The notes: generated by a model from the sequence alone, not told the origin. DNA of 64,000 nt from Bacteroidota bacterium (GCA_018902795.1 JAHIQD010000019.1:248001-312000); one strand, 5' to 3'. Positions 17,030 through 25,951 are shown, numbered from the stretch's first letter. Numbers and translations are program-made.

Positions 17030-17046
17030 CAAATGTACTAAATTTG
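17030..17046. promoter_or_regulatory. Back-to-back -7 elements for DUF445 and msrB
   Basis: Minus strand TACATTTG (17037-17030) and plus strand TAAATTTG (17039-17046) lie one base apart. The minus element is only 6 bases from the DUF445 ATG, which would give a nearly leaderless mRNA. Confidence 0.45.
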
Positions 17047-17102
17047 ATCCGCAATATTTTTTAACCAAAGACATTTCACGCAGAAATTAATTTATAAAAA
17101 TC

Positions 17103-17651
17103 ATGAAAAATATATTATTTATCCTGTTTTGCATGTCTTTACAAATGTGCTCGCAGGTTAAGCAACCCGAAAAATCTACTACAACAGAAAAACCTACTTC
17201 AATGGAAAACTCAACAACAAAAAACAATCCATACTACTCCCGAACCGACAGAACGAAGCTTAATGTGCCCAATTCTGAATGGAAAAAAATCCTTTCCCCT
17301 GATTTGTATGCCGTGGCAAGAGAGGCTGATACAGAAAGACCTTTCACCGGAAAGTACAATGAATTTGATGAGCTGGGCGACTATTACTGCGCAGTTTGTG
17401 GAAATCATCTTTTCAGGTCAGATTCTAAATTTTCCTCCACCTGTGGCTGGCCAAGTTTTTTTGAAGCCGACAAAGACGGTGTTGCTTACCACCGCGACAC
17501 CAAATACGGAATGGAAAGGATAGAAGTGGTTTGTAAACGCTGCGATTCGCATCTTGGCCACGTCTTCAACGATGGTCCACCTCCGACAGGAACAAGATAC
17601 TGTATGAATTCTGTAAGTCTGGAATTCGTTGGAGATTCAGAAAAAAAATAA
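17103..17651 (+). CDS. msrB: Peptide methionine-(R)-S-oxide reductase MsrB, exported
   Basis: 182 residues. Reduces methionine-R-sulfoxide in proteins. The zinc site is formed by Cys96/Cys99 (CAVC) and Cys144/Cys147 (CKRC), and the catalytic residue is Cys167 in RYCMNS. An N-terminal hydrophobic signal and a Thr/Ser/Glu-rich linker (residues 20-42) precede the domain, so the enzyme works outside the cytoplasm. A cysteine at residue 16 (SLQMC) could be lipidated, though Met at -1 is unusual for a lipobox. Its electron donor there is not visible. Confidence 0.93.
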   Translation: MKNILFILFCMSLQMCSQVKQPEKSTTTEKPTSMENSTTKNNPYYSRTDRTKLNVPNSEWKKILSPDLYAVAREADTERPFTGKYNEFDELGDYYCAVCGNHLFRSDSKFSSTCGWPSFFEADKDGVAYHRDTKYGMERIEVVCKRCDSHLGHVFNDGPPPTGTRYCMNSVSLEFVGDSEKK

Positions 17652-17654
17652 AAA

Positions 17655-17687
17655 AAATTGCGGAACATTGGTTCCGCAATTTATATT
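17655..17687. terminator. Bidirectional terminator between msrB and the 17703 gene
   Basis: Perfect 10-bp stem AATTGCGGAA (17655-17664) / TTCCGCAATT (17671-17680), with A-runs on one side and T-rich sequence on the other. Confidence 0.75.
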
Positions 17688-17702
17688 TAAAAGATAATTT
17701 TT

Positions 17703-18179
17703 TTAGATTAGAGGTGCTCCCACCTGCAAGTCGCAACGGTGATGAGGTTCGCCATGCGCTGGATTCAATGCCGGTTTCGGTCCTGTTGCTGCCGTAGAAG
17801 AAACTGTTGGTGCAGGTGCTGCTGACGGTGAAATAGGATTGGTGTTAAAACTGTTGTTTGCCGGTGCCTGCTGCTGCACAACCTGTGGTGCTGCATTCTG
17901 TACCGGTGCCGGACTGTCAATTGGCGCACCAACCTGAATGTCGCATCGGTGGTAAGGCTCACCGTGAGCAGGATTTAAAGCCGGCTTTTGTCCTGAGTCC
18001 GATGTCGTGGCAACCGCTGTTTCCGGTGTGTTAACAGCTCCTTCTTCCTGTTGTGGATTTGTGGACAAATTGGCTGTAGCTTCGGGTGCGGTTTTAACCT
18101 GAGTTTCTGTGCTTTTTGAGTTTTTGCAGGAGACTGCGAAAGCAGCAACTACAAAAAGTAATAATGATAGTTTTTTCAT
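17703..18179 (-). CDS. Lipoprotein with a duplicated His/Cys motif
   Basis: 158 residues. Lipoprotein signal (lipobox AVSC, Cys18). Two copies of the block KPALNPAHGEPxHRCDxQVG, one central and one at the C-terminus, are joined by low-complexity Ala/Pro/Gln/Thr linker. Each block keeps two His and one Cys in an HGEPxHRCD core, so metal binding is a reasonable guess. It is the last gene of an operon with an HMA-domain TonB receptor 23 bases upstream. That context points to copper or another soft metal, but the function is not established. Confidence 0.7.
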   Translation of the reverse strand: MKKLSLLLFVVAAFAVSCKNSKSTETQVKTAPEATANLSTNPQQEEGAVNTPETAVATTSDSGQKPALNPAHGEPYHRCDIQVGAPIDSPAPVQNAAPQVVQQQAPANNSFNTNPISPSAAPAPTVSSTAATGPKPALNPAHGEPHHRCDLQVGAPLI

Positions 18180-18202
18180 ATTGATTAATTTTTTTATTCT
18201 GA

Positions 18203-20869
18203 TTAAAATGAAACATCCAAACCAAAATACACATTTGCAGGCATAATTGGCGCGTAGACCATTCCACCGTCAAAATAATTGCTGAAAGGGTTTTTGGCGT
18301 CAATAATCGGTTGATCCTGGGTATAACCGGTTAGGTTTTCTCCGCCCAAATATACACGAATATTTTTATTGAAGTTTTTAGAAACCTGCGCATTCAGGGT
18401 AGCAAAAGAATTGGAGTATTCGGGCAATCTGAATTCGGCAGGATTTGCATTTAAATTCGGCAGTTTTTGTTTGCCAACAAGTTGTAAGGTGGTGTCGAAA
18501 TTCCAGAAGCCGCCTTTTTCGTTTTTATTGGTCGCATACGATGCATTGAAAAATCCTCTGTTTTTAGCCATAAACGGAACTTCTCTTTTTCCGCCCACGA
18601 AATCTGCCTGAACATCATAGTATTTATAAGCTAAACGCAGTTCAAGATTTTTTGCGGGAACGAAATCGAGCTGTGTCTGAAAACTGTTTGCGTAAGAATT
18701 ACCGGCAAGATTATAAAAAACAATTTTGTTTGGCGAAACGTCCAGATCTGCCAAAACCTGATCCTGGAAATCGGTTCTGAAAAAATCAGCCACTAAAGTC
18801 GCCTTTCTGTTAAACAGTTTAAACTCCTGCTGAAGGCTTGCTCCGTAATTCCAGGCAATCTCCGGTTTTAAGTCATAAATATTTCCGCCGTTTCCTAAAA
18901 TTTCAATCTGTCGGTTTGAGGCAAAGTACTGTTGGTTTTCAGCAAAAATATTGGCAGTTCTGAAACCTTTTCCGGTAGAAAGCCTTACAATGGTTTTAGG
19001 TGTAATGTCATATTTGAAATTAAGTCTTGGTGTAAACTGGGTTCCGGCCAGGTTGTGGAAATCTGTTCTCGCTCCGGCTACCAAAGTGTATTTTAAACCG
19101 GTTAAAGTATATTCGAAAAACAATCCGGGTACGGTTTCTGTTCTTTTGAAGTTTTGGCTTAGATAGTTTTCATCAAAATCGTCATACAGAAAACTTGCTC
19201 CGGCTTTGTACTTATGATTGGTATTTCCCAATATACTTTCGAAAATTAAATTGGAATAAAAGGTTTTCTGGTTTCCCAAATAATTTCTGTTCCCGAAAAA
19301 ACTGTCCTGCTGATGATAGGTAAACTGATTCATCCAGCCAATACTTTGGTAAGGTTTCCCTTTGAACATATAGCCGGTTTTATTCCAAATATCAAATTTA
19401 GAAATATCAATTCCCACTCCGTAGAGACTTTGCTGTGAACGGTCGGTGTTTTTATCAAAATCTTTCTGTCCGCCAAATCTTTCATCTTTCACATAACTGA
19501 TTCCGAAATGCGTACCCAAACCTGAGTGCTCCAAATCGTTGTAATTCAGCAAATAAGCTGCGTTGATTTGATTTCCGGTTGGTTGATCAAGAAAGCCGTC
19601 ATGATTGGTATCCATTTTTGCTAAAGTGGCATTTCCGTGAAGCAGTACTGACTGATTCCAATGCTCAGAAATTTCATTGGTCGTGGTGATGTTGGTTTCA
19701 AATCTTCCGTTCGCATCTCCGAAGATGTTCAGTGAAGTTTCCGGTTTACCCTGATACTTTAAAAGTTCCGTATTAATTTGTCCGGTAATACTTTCGTAAC
19801 CGTTCGTCACGGTGCTTCCCCCTTTCGTTAACTGAATTCCGCCAATCCATCGTCCGGGAATTAAATTCATCCCATAAGGCGAAGCCAAACCGCGGATTGA
19901 AGGCAGAAGTTCTTTGGTTAAAGATGTGTATTTCTGATCCAAACCCAACATTTTCAACTGTTTGGTTCCGGTAACCGCATTGCTGAAAGACACATCTACA
20001 GTTGCGTTGGTTTCGAAGCTTTCAGAAAGGTTACAGCAGGCGGCTTTCAGCAATTCTTTTGAACTGATATTGAAGGTTAAACCAGCGTCCTTTTTGTTTA
20101 AAGCTGTTGCCTCACTCATTTTAATGAGTTTTACCTCTTCAATGCTTTTATCAACGTGATCGGCGTGTTGAGTGAAATCTTTTTTAACTGCAGGAGTTTC
20201 TTCGTGATGTACCAAATCGCTTTTTTCACCCAAAGGAAGCGTTCTGTCATACAGGCAGCAACCCGGAAGGTTTTTGTAAACATCATCAGAAGCATTGTAC
20301 TTTTCATTATCGTGGCCAACTTCTGCAATTTTCTTTAAAATGAGGTCTGAAGAAGTTTTCGCGGGATTAAAATTCAGGGTAACAACTTGTGTTTCTGCAT
20401 CCCAACTTGCGGAATCTGCACCTGCAGTTTTTGCAGCTTTTTCAATTCTGGTTTTACACGAAATGCAGTTTCCTCTTACAAAAAACTGGTTTTCAGCTTT
20501 CTGTGATTTTACCGTTTCTTTGGGCTGTAAAAAAGAAGGTTCTCTTTCGTAATGGCAGCAACCCGGAAGATTTTCGTAAACGCTGTTCGGAGCTGCAAAT
20601 TTTTCGTTATCGTGACCTGCTTCCGCGATTTTTTTTAGTAATTCTTCGGGATTTACTTTTGCTGCATCATATTCCACAACAAGCTGTTGGGAATCTGCAC
20701 TCCAGTTGGCAGATGTTGCACCGGTTTTTTTTGCGGTGGTTTCTATCCGTTCTTTACACATTCCGCATTCGCCTTTTACTTTAAAAGTGGCTTTGGTGAT
20801 GGTTTGTGCGAACAGGAAATTGGTGAATAAGAGTGAAAAAATCAAAAGACTTTTCAGTAATGTTTTCAT
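18203..20869 (-). CDS. TonB-dependent receptor with two N-terminal HMA domains
   Basis: 888 residues with a signal peptide (cleavage near FLFAQT). Two heavy-metal-associated domains come first: CGMC (Cys35/Cys38) and CISC (Cys135/Cys138), each followed by AGHDNEK or VGHDNEK and then LPGCC (Cys104/105 and Cys204/205). A plug-like region follows (RGLASPYGMNLIPGRWIGGI, GGSTVTNGYESITGQINTEL), then a long beta-barrel ending ANVYFGLDVSF with terminal aromatic. The protein is an outer-membrane importer or receptor; the HMA domains point to copper or a similar cation. It is second in a three-gene operon. Confidence 0.9.
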   Translation of the reverse strand: MKTLLKSLLIFSLLFTNFLFAQTITKATFKVKGECGMCKERIETTAKKTGATSANWSADSQQLVVEYDAAKVNPEELLKKIAEAGHDNEKFAAPNSVYENLPGCCHYEREPSFLQPKETVKSQKAENQFFVRGNCISCKTRIEKAAKTAGADSASWDAETQVVTLNFNPAKTSSDLILKKIAEVGHDNEKYNASDDVYKNLPGCCLYDRTLPLGEKSDLVHHEETPAVKKDFTQHADHVDKSIEEVKLIKMSEATALNKKDAGLTFNISSKELLKAACCNLSESFETNATVDVSFSNAVTGTKQLKMLGLDQKYTSLTKELLPSIRGLASPYGMNLIPGRWIGGIQLTKGGSTVTNGYESITGQINTELLKYQGKPETSLNIFGDANGRFETNITTTNEISEHWNQSVLLHGNATLAKMDTNHDGFLDQPTGNQINAAYLLNYNDLEHSGLGTHFGISYVKDERFGGQKDFDKNTDRSQQSLYGVGIDISKFDIWNKTGYMFKGKPYQSIGWMNQFTYHQQDSFFGNRNYLGNQKTFYSNLIFESILGNTNHKYKAGASFLYDDFDENYLSQNFKRTETVPGLFFEYTLTGLKYTLVAGARTDFHNLAGTQFTPRLNFKYDITPKTIVRLSTGKGFRTANIFAENQQYFASNRQIEILGNGGNIYDLKPEIAWNYGASLQQEFKLFNRKATLVADFFRTDFQDQVLADLDVSPNKIVFYNLAGNSYANSFQTQLDFVPAKNLELRLAYKYYDVQADFVGGKREVPFMAKNRGFFNASYATNKNEKGGFWNFDTTLQLVGKQKLPNLNANPAEFRLPEYSNSFATLNAQVSKNFNKNIRVYLGGENLTGYTQDQPIIDAKNPFSNYFDGGMVYAPIMPANVYFGLDVSF

Positions 20870-20938
20870 TTTATTTGAAGATGTTAATTTAATAAAAGGG
20901 TTGCCAAAAGAACATTCTTCTGGCTGACAATCAATAAA

Positions 20939-21310
20939 TTAACCAAGTTTTGGCGGTTGCCAAATGTTTTGAATACTTGAAGAAAAAAATGAAATTTCGT
21001 AATTGAAACTGATCTTTTTGATGAACAGCTGCTTTTGAGTAGTGTAAACTTCATGGGAAATATAGTTCAGTGCAATGTTTACTGAGCAGGAGTGACAATT
21101 TGCACAGTCGTTTCCACAACCGTTTTTTTCAGAACTTTTTTTAGAATTGCTTTCGTGGCAAGGTTTGGTTTTTTCTGTTTTGCAGCATTCGTCTTTTTTA
21201 GATTTCTGCTCACAGCATTTTTCAACCTTCTGGGCAAACACAGTTTGTTTCGGGAGAATAAAAACTCCCAAACCTAAAATAATTAAAAATATTTTTAATG
21301 ATTTGACCAT
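20939..21310 (-). CDS. Small secreted cysteine-rich protein, possible metal binder
   Basis: 123 residues. A signal peptide is cleaved near TVFAQK. Residues about 29-75 are rich in Cys, Lys and Glu (KCCEQK, ECCKTE, CGNDCANCHSC). The rest is a hydrophobic/aromatic segment ending in WQPPKLG. The layout (signal, Cys cluster, Pro-Pro end) resembles small proteins I associate with TonB metal receptors in Bacteroidetes, and it precedes one here by 69 bases. It is first of the operon 21310 to 17703. Binding of copper in the periplasm is inference. Confidence 0.7.
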   Translation of the reverse strand: MVKSLKIFLIILGLGVFILPKQTVFAQKVEKCCEQKSKKDECCKTEKTKPCHESNSKKSSEKNGCGNDCANCHSCSVNIALNYISHEVYTTQKQLFIKKISFNYEISFFSSSIQNIWQPPKLG

Positions 21311-21317
21311 GCTTGTG

Positions 21318-21325
21318 CAAAATTA
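21318..21325 (-). promoter_or_regulatory. -7 element of the Cys-rich/TonB/lipoprotein operon
   Basis: TAATTTTG on the minus strand, only 7 bases from the ATG at 21310. A TTG lies 12 bases further upstream. It suggests a very short or absent 5' leader. Confidence 0.4.
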
Positions 21326-21395
21326 ATAAATTAAATCCAAACGGAGCTGATTCAGTTAAAGTTTCATAAAAAACAGTTAAATAAAATTCATTCAA

Positions 21396-21425
21396 TTGCT
21401 TGATATATAATTATTTGTAGTTTTG
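21396..21425 (+). promoter_or_regulatory. Promoter of the L,D-transpeptidase gene
   Basis: TTG at 21396-21398 and TAGTTTTG at 21418-21425, spacer 19: a full match to the Bacteroidetes consensus. Confidence 0.55.
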
Positions 21426-21458
21426 CAAACTGAAATTTAATTTAACATAATATCAAGT

Positions 21459-22223
21459 ATGAAGAAAGTCCTTTTAACATTAGTTTTAGTGTTCATCGTT
21501 GCAACATCTTTTTATAAAAAGGAAACTGTGAAAGTTTTAAACGCCAAAACTCATCTAGAAGCTCAACCCACAATTTTAGCAGCCGAAAACAAGGCCGCCT
21601 CCATCAAAGAAACTGGCGAAGAAATTTTCTCTTCCATCAGCTTTGAAGGAATAAACGCACTAAATCCGGATGTTTTTTCTAAAGCATTTTTAGGATTTAA
21701 TAATCTTAAAAAAGCCGGCAAACTTCCTGAAGATTCCCATTTGCTTACCGTTTGCGATTTTTCACTTTCCTCTACCCAGAAAAGACTTTGGGTGATTGAT
21801 CTTGAAGAGAAAAAAGTACTGTTCAATTCGTTGGTTGCTCACGGAAAAAATACAGGTGAAGAATTCGCCGCGAAGTTTTCAAATACGGAAAGTTCCTACC
21901 AAAGCAGTCTTGGTTTTTATGTCACGGAAAGTACCTACAATGGTAACAACGGTTATTCATTAAGACTTTTGGGCATGGATTCAGGCTATAATGATGCTGC
22001 TTTGAGAAGAGCCATCGTGATGCACGGTGCTAAATATGTAAGTGAAGATTTTATTAAATCACAAAAAAGAATTGGGAGAAGTTGGGGCTGCCCTGCCATT
22101 CCGAGTGCATTGGCAGAACCTATTATCAATACCATTAAAGGAAAGAACTGCCTGTTTATTTATTATCCTGATCACCAGTATTTATCAGATTCGGAGTGGT
22201 TGAAAAATGGAGAGAATATTTAG
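21459..22223 (+). CDS. Murein L,D-transpeptidase catalytic-domain protein
   Basis: 254 residues with an N-terminal signal or anchor. The C-terminal half carries the catalytic signature: MHGA (His) followed about 20 residues later by RSWGCPAIP with the nucleophilic Cys, in the YkuD-like or related family of secreted murein L,D-transpeptidases. Predicted to act on peptidoglycan stems in the periplasm. It has its own promoter and a strong terminator shared with the convergent GLPGLI gene. Confidence 0.85.
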   Translation: MKKVLLTLVLVFIVATSFYKKETVKVLNAKTHLEAQPTILAAENKAASIKETGEEIFSSISFEGINALNPDVFSKAFLGFNNLKKAGKLPEDSHLLTVCDFSLSSTQKRLWVIDLEEKKVLFNSLVAHGKNTGEEFAAKFSNTESSYQSSLGFYVTESTYNGNNGYSLRLLGMDSGYNDAALRRAIVMHGAKYVSEDFIKSQKRIGRSWGCPAIPSALAEPIINTIKGKNCLFIYYPDHQYLSDSEWLKNGENI

Positions 22224-22246
22224 TTTTTAAATATAAATAGTTGATA

Positions 22247-22282
22247 AGAAAATCCCGGTTCTACATGGAACCGGGATTTTCT
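22247..22282. terminator. Strong bidirectional terminator
   Basis: A perfect 15-bp stem (22247-22261 with 22268-22282) with core TCCCGGTTC/GAACCGGGA and a 6-base loop. It lies between convergent genes; the right arm reaches the GLPGLI stop codon. Confidence 0.8.
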
Positions 22283-23118
22283 TATTTTAATTCGATTGGA
22301 TTGTTGTTTTTCTTCATTTCCTCCTTCATTCTTTCTTCCATTTGTTTTCTTTGGGCTGGATCTGGTGCTCTCATCGATCCGCCTCGGGATTGTGGCGCGC
22401 TGATTCCGGATCCACCTCTCATCGCTGTCTGCATGAAAGATGCGGGATCTTTTCGGAAGAGTGCTTCTTGTTTTTCATAATCTTTTCTTTTCACCTTTAT
22501 GATATTCCCGCCTTGGCTGAAGCTTTGTAGTGCAGGAATTTTTTTGGTTTCCTTTAAATCGAAAGAATAATCACCTTTTGAATCTTCAACTTTTACAATT
22601 AAACCAGGAAGTCCCGAGAATTTATAAGGGCCATCCTGAAAAGGAACATCAGTCGTAAACCATGCACTCCAGGTTCTGCCGGCAAAATTAGTCTCGGCTT
22701 TCTGGGTTTTGTAATCGCCAATTTTTGCCGTTTCCGGGAGAATTTTCCATTCCATTGGGCGGTCTTCATCATAGGAGTACTGGTCTCTAGCAATTCGTGT
22801 AGCAAAGGTTTTTGTTCCCGCTTTAAAATCTTTTTCTACCGTAAAATCGATGTTGGAACGAAGGTTCTGCAATTGGCTTCTGTCGAAGTTAGCACCTCCG
22901 GTTTGTCTCATTCTTCCCAAAATAGAATCTCTCTGAAGCCGTTTTTCTCCATAAAAAATCGATTTTTCAGGAGTTGCATCAAGATAGGCGAGTTCTGTTT
23001 TGATATCGTTTCGGTTGGTGGAATCAGGTTTCATTGTCACCTGATAGATGAAACGGTTGACCTGTGCAAAACTCATTTGGGAGCATAATGCCAAGACGAT
23101 TAGACCGATTTTTTTCAT
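22282..23118 (-). CDS. GLPGLI family secreted protein
   Basis: 278 residues. Signal peptide (cleavage near QMSFAQ). The family-naming motif appears as FSGLPGLIVKVEDSKGDYSF at about residues 165-184. GLPGLI proteins are found in Bacteroidetes and have no known function. The tail is rich in Gly/Ser/Arg and Met/Lys (RGGSGIS, then MKEEMKKNNN). No partner gene is visible on the same strand. Confidence 0.85.
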   Translation of the reverse strand: MKKIGLIVLALCSQMSFAQVNRFIYQVTMKPDSTNRNDIKTELAYLDATPEKSIFYGEKRLQRDSILGRMRQTGGANFDRSQLQNLRSNIDFTVEKDFKAGTKTFATRIARDQYSYDEDRPMEWKILPETAKIGDYKTQKAETNFAGRTWSAWFTTDVPFQDGPYKFSGLPGLIVKVEDSKGDYSFDLKETKKIPALQSFSQGGNIIKVKRKDYEKQEALFRKDPASFMQTAMRGGSGISAPQSRGGSMRAPDPAQRKQMEERMKEEMKKNNNPIELK

Positions 23119-23190
23119 TGAGTATATATTTGGTTTTTTGATGTGGATTCGCTTTAGAAGTTAAATTTTTTCTTCTATAACTCAGATAGA

Positions 23191-23198
23191 CAAATATA
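23191..23198 (-). promoter_or_regulatory. -7 element of the GLPGLI gene
   Basis: TATATTTG on the minus strand, 72 bases before the start codon. Confidence 0.35.
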
Positions 23199-23209
23199 CC
23201 GCCACAAAT

Positions 23210-23239
23210 TTGATATTCATTATATTATTAGTAATTTTG
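23210..23239 (+). promoter_or_regulatory. Promoter of the sufABCD operon
   Basis: TTG at 23210-23212 (in TTTG) and TAATTTTG at 23232-23239, spacer 19. The first start codon is 28 bases downstream. Confidence 0.6.
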
Positions 23240-23267
23240 CAATCTAAAATAAGTCTAAATAAAAACA

Positions 23268-23597
23268 ATGATAAAAGTTAGCGATCATGCGAAAGAGAAA
23301 GCCATTCAGTTAATGACTGAAGATGGTTTTAAGCCTTTTGAAGATTATATAAGAGTCGGCGTTAAAAGCGGTGGCTGTTCCGGACTTGAATATGTTTTGA
23401 AGTTCGATAACGAAAAAACAGATGCCGATCAGGTTTTTGAAGATAACGGGATAAAAATTATCATCGATAAGAAATCAATCCTTTATCTTGCAGGTACAAC
23501 GCTCGAATATTCGGGAGGTTTGAATGGGAAAGGTTTTATATTCAACAATCCCAATGCAAACAGAACATGTGGGTGTGGAGAATCTTTTAGTTTATAA
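23268..23597 (+). CDS. sufA: Iron-sulfur carrier protein SufA/HesB family
   Basis: 109 residues. A-type carrier that passes Fe-S clusters to client proteins. The three conserved cysteines are Cys37 (SGGCSGLEY), Cys101 and Cys103 (CGCG near the C-terminus). First gene of a four-gene operon; sufB starts 6 bases after the stop. Confidence 0.9.
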   Translation: MIKVSDHAKEKAIQLMTEDGFKPFEDYIRVGVKSGGCSGLEYVLKFDNEKTDADQVFEDNGIKIIIDKKSILYLAGTTLEYSGGLNGKGFIFNNPNANRTCGCGESFSL

Positions 23598-23603
23598 AAA
23601 ATT

Positions 23604-25052
23604 ATGTCAAAATATACAGAAGACGACTTAAGGGTCGATCTTGAAAACCAAAAATACGAATTCGGCTTCGAAACAGACATTGAGTATGAAGATTTTCCTA
23701 CCGGTCTGAATGAAGACATCGTAAGAATGATTTCGGCAAAGAAAAATGAGCCGGAATGGATGACGGAGTGGAGGCTGGAATCTTACAGAATCTGGCTGAA
23801 AATGGAGGAGCCAAACTGGGCGAATGTGCAATATGAAAAACCTGATTTTCAGGCGATTAAATATTACGCAGCACCAAAGAAAAAACCGGAACTGGCAAGT
23901 TTGGATGAAGTAGATCCGGAATTGCTGAAAACTTTTGCCAAGTTGGGAATCAATATTGAGGAGCAGAAAAGGCTTTCCGGCGTTGCTGTAGATATTGTGA
24001 TGGATTCGGTTTCTGTGAAAACAACATTTCAGGAAACGCTTCTGGAAAAAGGAATTATTTTCTGCCCTATTTCGGAAGCCATCCAGAATTATCCGGAATT
24101 GGTAAGAAAACACATCGGGAAAGTAGTTCCCAGAGGCGATAATTTTTATGCCGCTTTGAACTCGGCAGTATTTTCTGACGGAAGTTTCTGCTATATTCCG
24201 AAAGGGGTGAAATGTCCGATGGAACTTTCCACTTATTTCAGAATCAATCAGTCAGGAAGCGGACAGTTCGAAAGAACTTTGCTTATCGCAGATGAAGGAA
24301 GTTATGTTTCTTATCTCGAAGGCTGCACCGCTCCTGCAAGAGACGAAAACCAGCTTCACGCAGCGGTTGTAGAACTTATTGCGATGGATGATGCTGAAAT
24401 TAAATATTCTACCGTTCAAAACTGGTTCCCGGGAGATTCAGAAGGAAAAGGTGGTGTTTTCAATTTTGTGACTAAAAGAGGAATTTGCGAAAGAAATGCA
24501 AAAATCTCCTGGACACAAGTGGAAACCGGTTCTGCAGTAACATGGAAATATCCAAGCTGTATTTTGAAAGGTGATAACTCCATCGGTGAATTCTATTCAA
24601 TTGCTGTGACCAATAATCATCAGTACGCTGATACCGGAACGAAGATGATTCACATCGGAAAAAACACCCGTTCTACCATTATTTCAAAAGGTATTTCCGC
24701 AGGAAAATCTAATAATTCATACCGTGGATTGGTGAAAGTAATGCCTTCAGCAAAAGGAGCAAGAAACTTTTCCCAGTGTGATTCACTTTTGATGGGCAAT
24801 GAATGCGGAGCCCACACTTTCCCTTATATCGAAATCAAAGATCCAACTGCACAGTTAGAACATGAAGCGACGACTTCAAAAATCGGTGAAGATCAGATTT
24901 TCTACTGTAACCAAAGAGGAATTAATACAGAAAGAGCTATTGCGTTGATTGTGAACGGTTTCGGTAAAGAAGTTTTAAACAAGCTTCCAATGGAATTTGC
25001 GATTGAAGCTCAGAAATTGCTTGAAATTTCCCTTGAAGGATCAGTCGGTTAA
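23604..25052 (+). CDS. sufB: Fe-S cluster scaffold subunit SufB
   Basis: 482 residues, the usual size. With SufC and SufD it forms the SufBC2D scaffold on which clusters are built. Conserved SufB signatures are present: FCYIPKGVKCPMELSTYF, YLEGCTAP and NECGAHTFPY, with the C-terminal EHEATTSKIGEDQIFY block shared with SufD. Lies 6 bases after sufA. Confidence 0.96.
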   Translation: MSKYTEDDLRVDLENQKYEFGFETDIEYEDFPTGLNEDIVRMISAKKNEPEWMTEWRLESYRIWLKMEEPNWANVQYEKPDFQAIKYYAAPKKKPELASLDEVDPELLKTFAKLGINIEEQKRLSGVAVDIVMDSVSVKTTFQETLLEKGIIFCPISEAIQNYPELVRKHIGKVVPRGDNFYAALNSAVFSDGSFCYIPKGVKCPMELSTYFRINQSGSGQFERTLLIADEGSYVSYLEGCTAPARDENQLHAAVVELIAMDDAEIKYSTVQNWFPGDSEGKGGVFNFVTKRGICERNAKISWTQVETGSAVTWKYPSCILKGDNSIGEFYSIAVTNNHQYADTGTKMIHIGKNTRSTIISKGISAGKSNNSYRGLVKVMPSAKGARNFSQCDSLLMGNECGAHTFPYIEIKDPTAQLEHEATTSKIGEDQIFYCNQRGINTERAIALIVNGFGKEVLNKLPMEFAIEAQKLLEISLEGSVG

Positions 25053-25122
25053 TATCAGTTTAAATAAAATAAAGATCAAAATAAATTATTTTATTTGGAC
25101 ACCATAAAAATAGAATTACATT

Positions 25123-25866
25123 ATGCTAAATATCAATAACTTACACGCTAAAATAGAAGACGGCGTAGAAATTTTAAAAGGAATTAATTTACAGATCAAC
25201 CCGGGTGAAGTTCACGCCATCATGGGACCGAACGGTGCGGGAAAATCCACTCTTTCATCGGTGATTGCCGGAAAAGAAGATTACGAAGTAACTCAGGGCG
25301 AAATTCTGTTTGAAGGTAAGAATATTATTGAAGACGCTCCGGAAGAAAGAGCGCACAAAGGAATTTTCCTTTCTTTTCAGTATCCTGTAGAAATTCCCGG
25401 AGTTTCCGTGACGAACTTTATCAAAGCTGCTCTTAACGAAACCAGAAAAGCAAGAGGGTTGGAAGATATGCCGGCTAAAGAAATGTTGGCGCTGATTCGT
25501 GAAAACTCAGAAAAATTGGGGATTAAGAGAGATTTTCTTTCAAGATCTTTAAATGAAGGTTTTTCAGGAGGAGAGAAGAAAAGAAACGAAATCTTCCAGA
25601 TGATGATGCTGAACCCGAAATTAGCGATCCTGGATGAAACCGATTCAGGTTTGGATATTGACGCGTTAAGAATTGTTGCGGACGGCGTAAACTCATTCAG
25701 AAACGAAGGCAACGCAGTTTTACTGATTACTCACTACCAAAGACTTTTAGATTATATTCAGCCCGATTTTGTACACGTTTTGGCCGACGGAAAAATCATC
25801 AGAACCGGTGATAAGAATTTGGCGCTGGAACTGGAAGAAAAAGGCTACGACTGGCTATTGAATTAG
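25123..25866 (+). CDS. sufC: Fe-S assembly ATPase SufC
   Basis: 247 residues. Soluble ABC-type ATPase of the SufBCD complex. Walker A GPNGAGKST (Lys41), ABC signature FSGGEKKRNE, Walker B LAILDETDSGLD and the switch His in LITHYQRLL are all intact. 70 bases after sufB and 85 before sufD. Confidence 0.97.
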   Translation: MLNINNLHAKIEDGVEILKGINLQINPGEVHAIMGPNGAGKSTLSSVIAGKEDYEVTQGEILFEGKNIIEDAPEERAHKGIFLSFQYPVEIPGVSVTNFIKAALNETRKARGLEDMPAKEMLALIRENSEKLGIKRDFLSRSLNEGFSGGEKKRNEIFQMMMLNPKLAILDETDSGLDIDALRIVADGVNSFRNEGNAVLLITHYQRLLDYIQPDFVHVLADGKIIRTGDKNLALELEEKGYDWLLN

Positions 25867-25951
25867 TTTGAAATGGTGTGAAAAATTAGCGGTTTCTTTT
25901 CGGAACCCTTAAAAACACAAGCACAAATCAAACATCATCAAACAAATAAAT

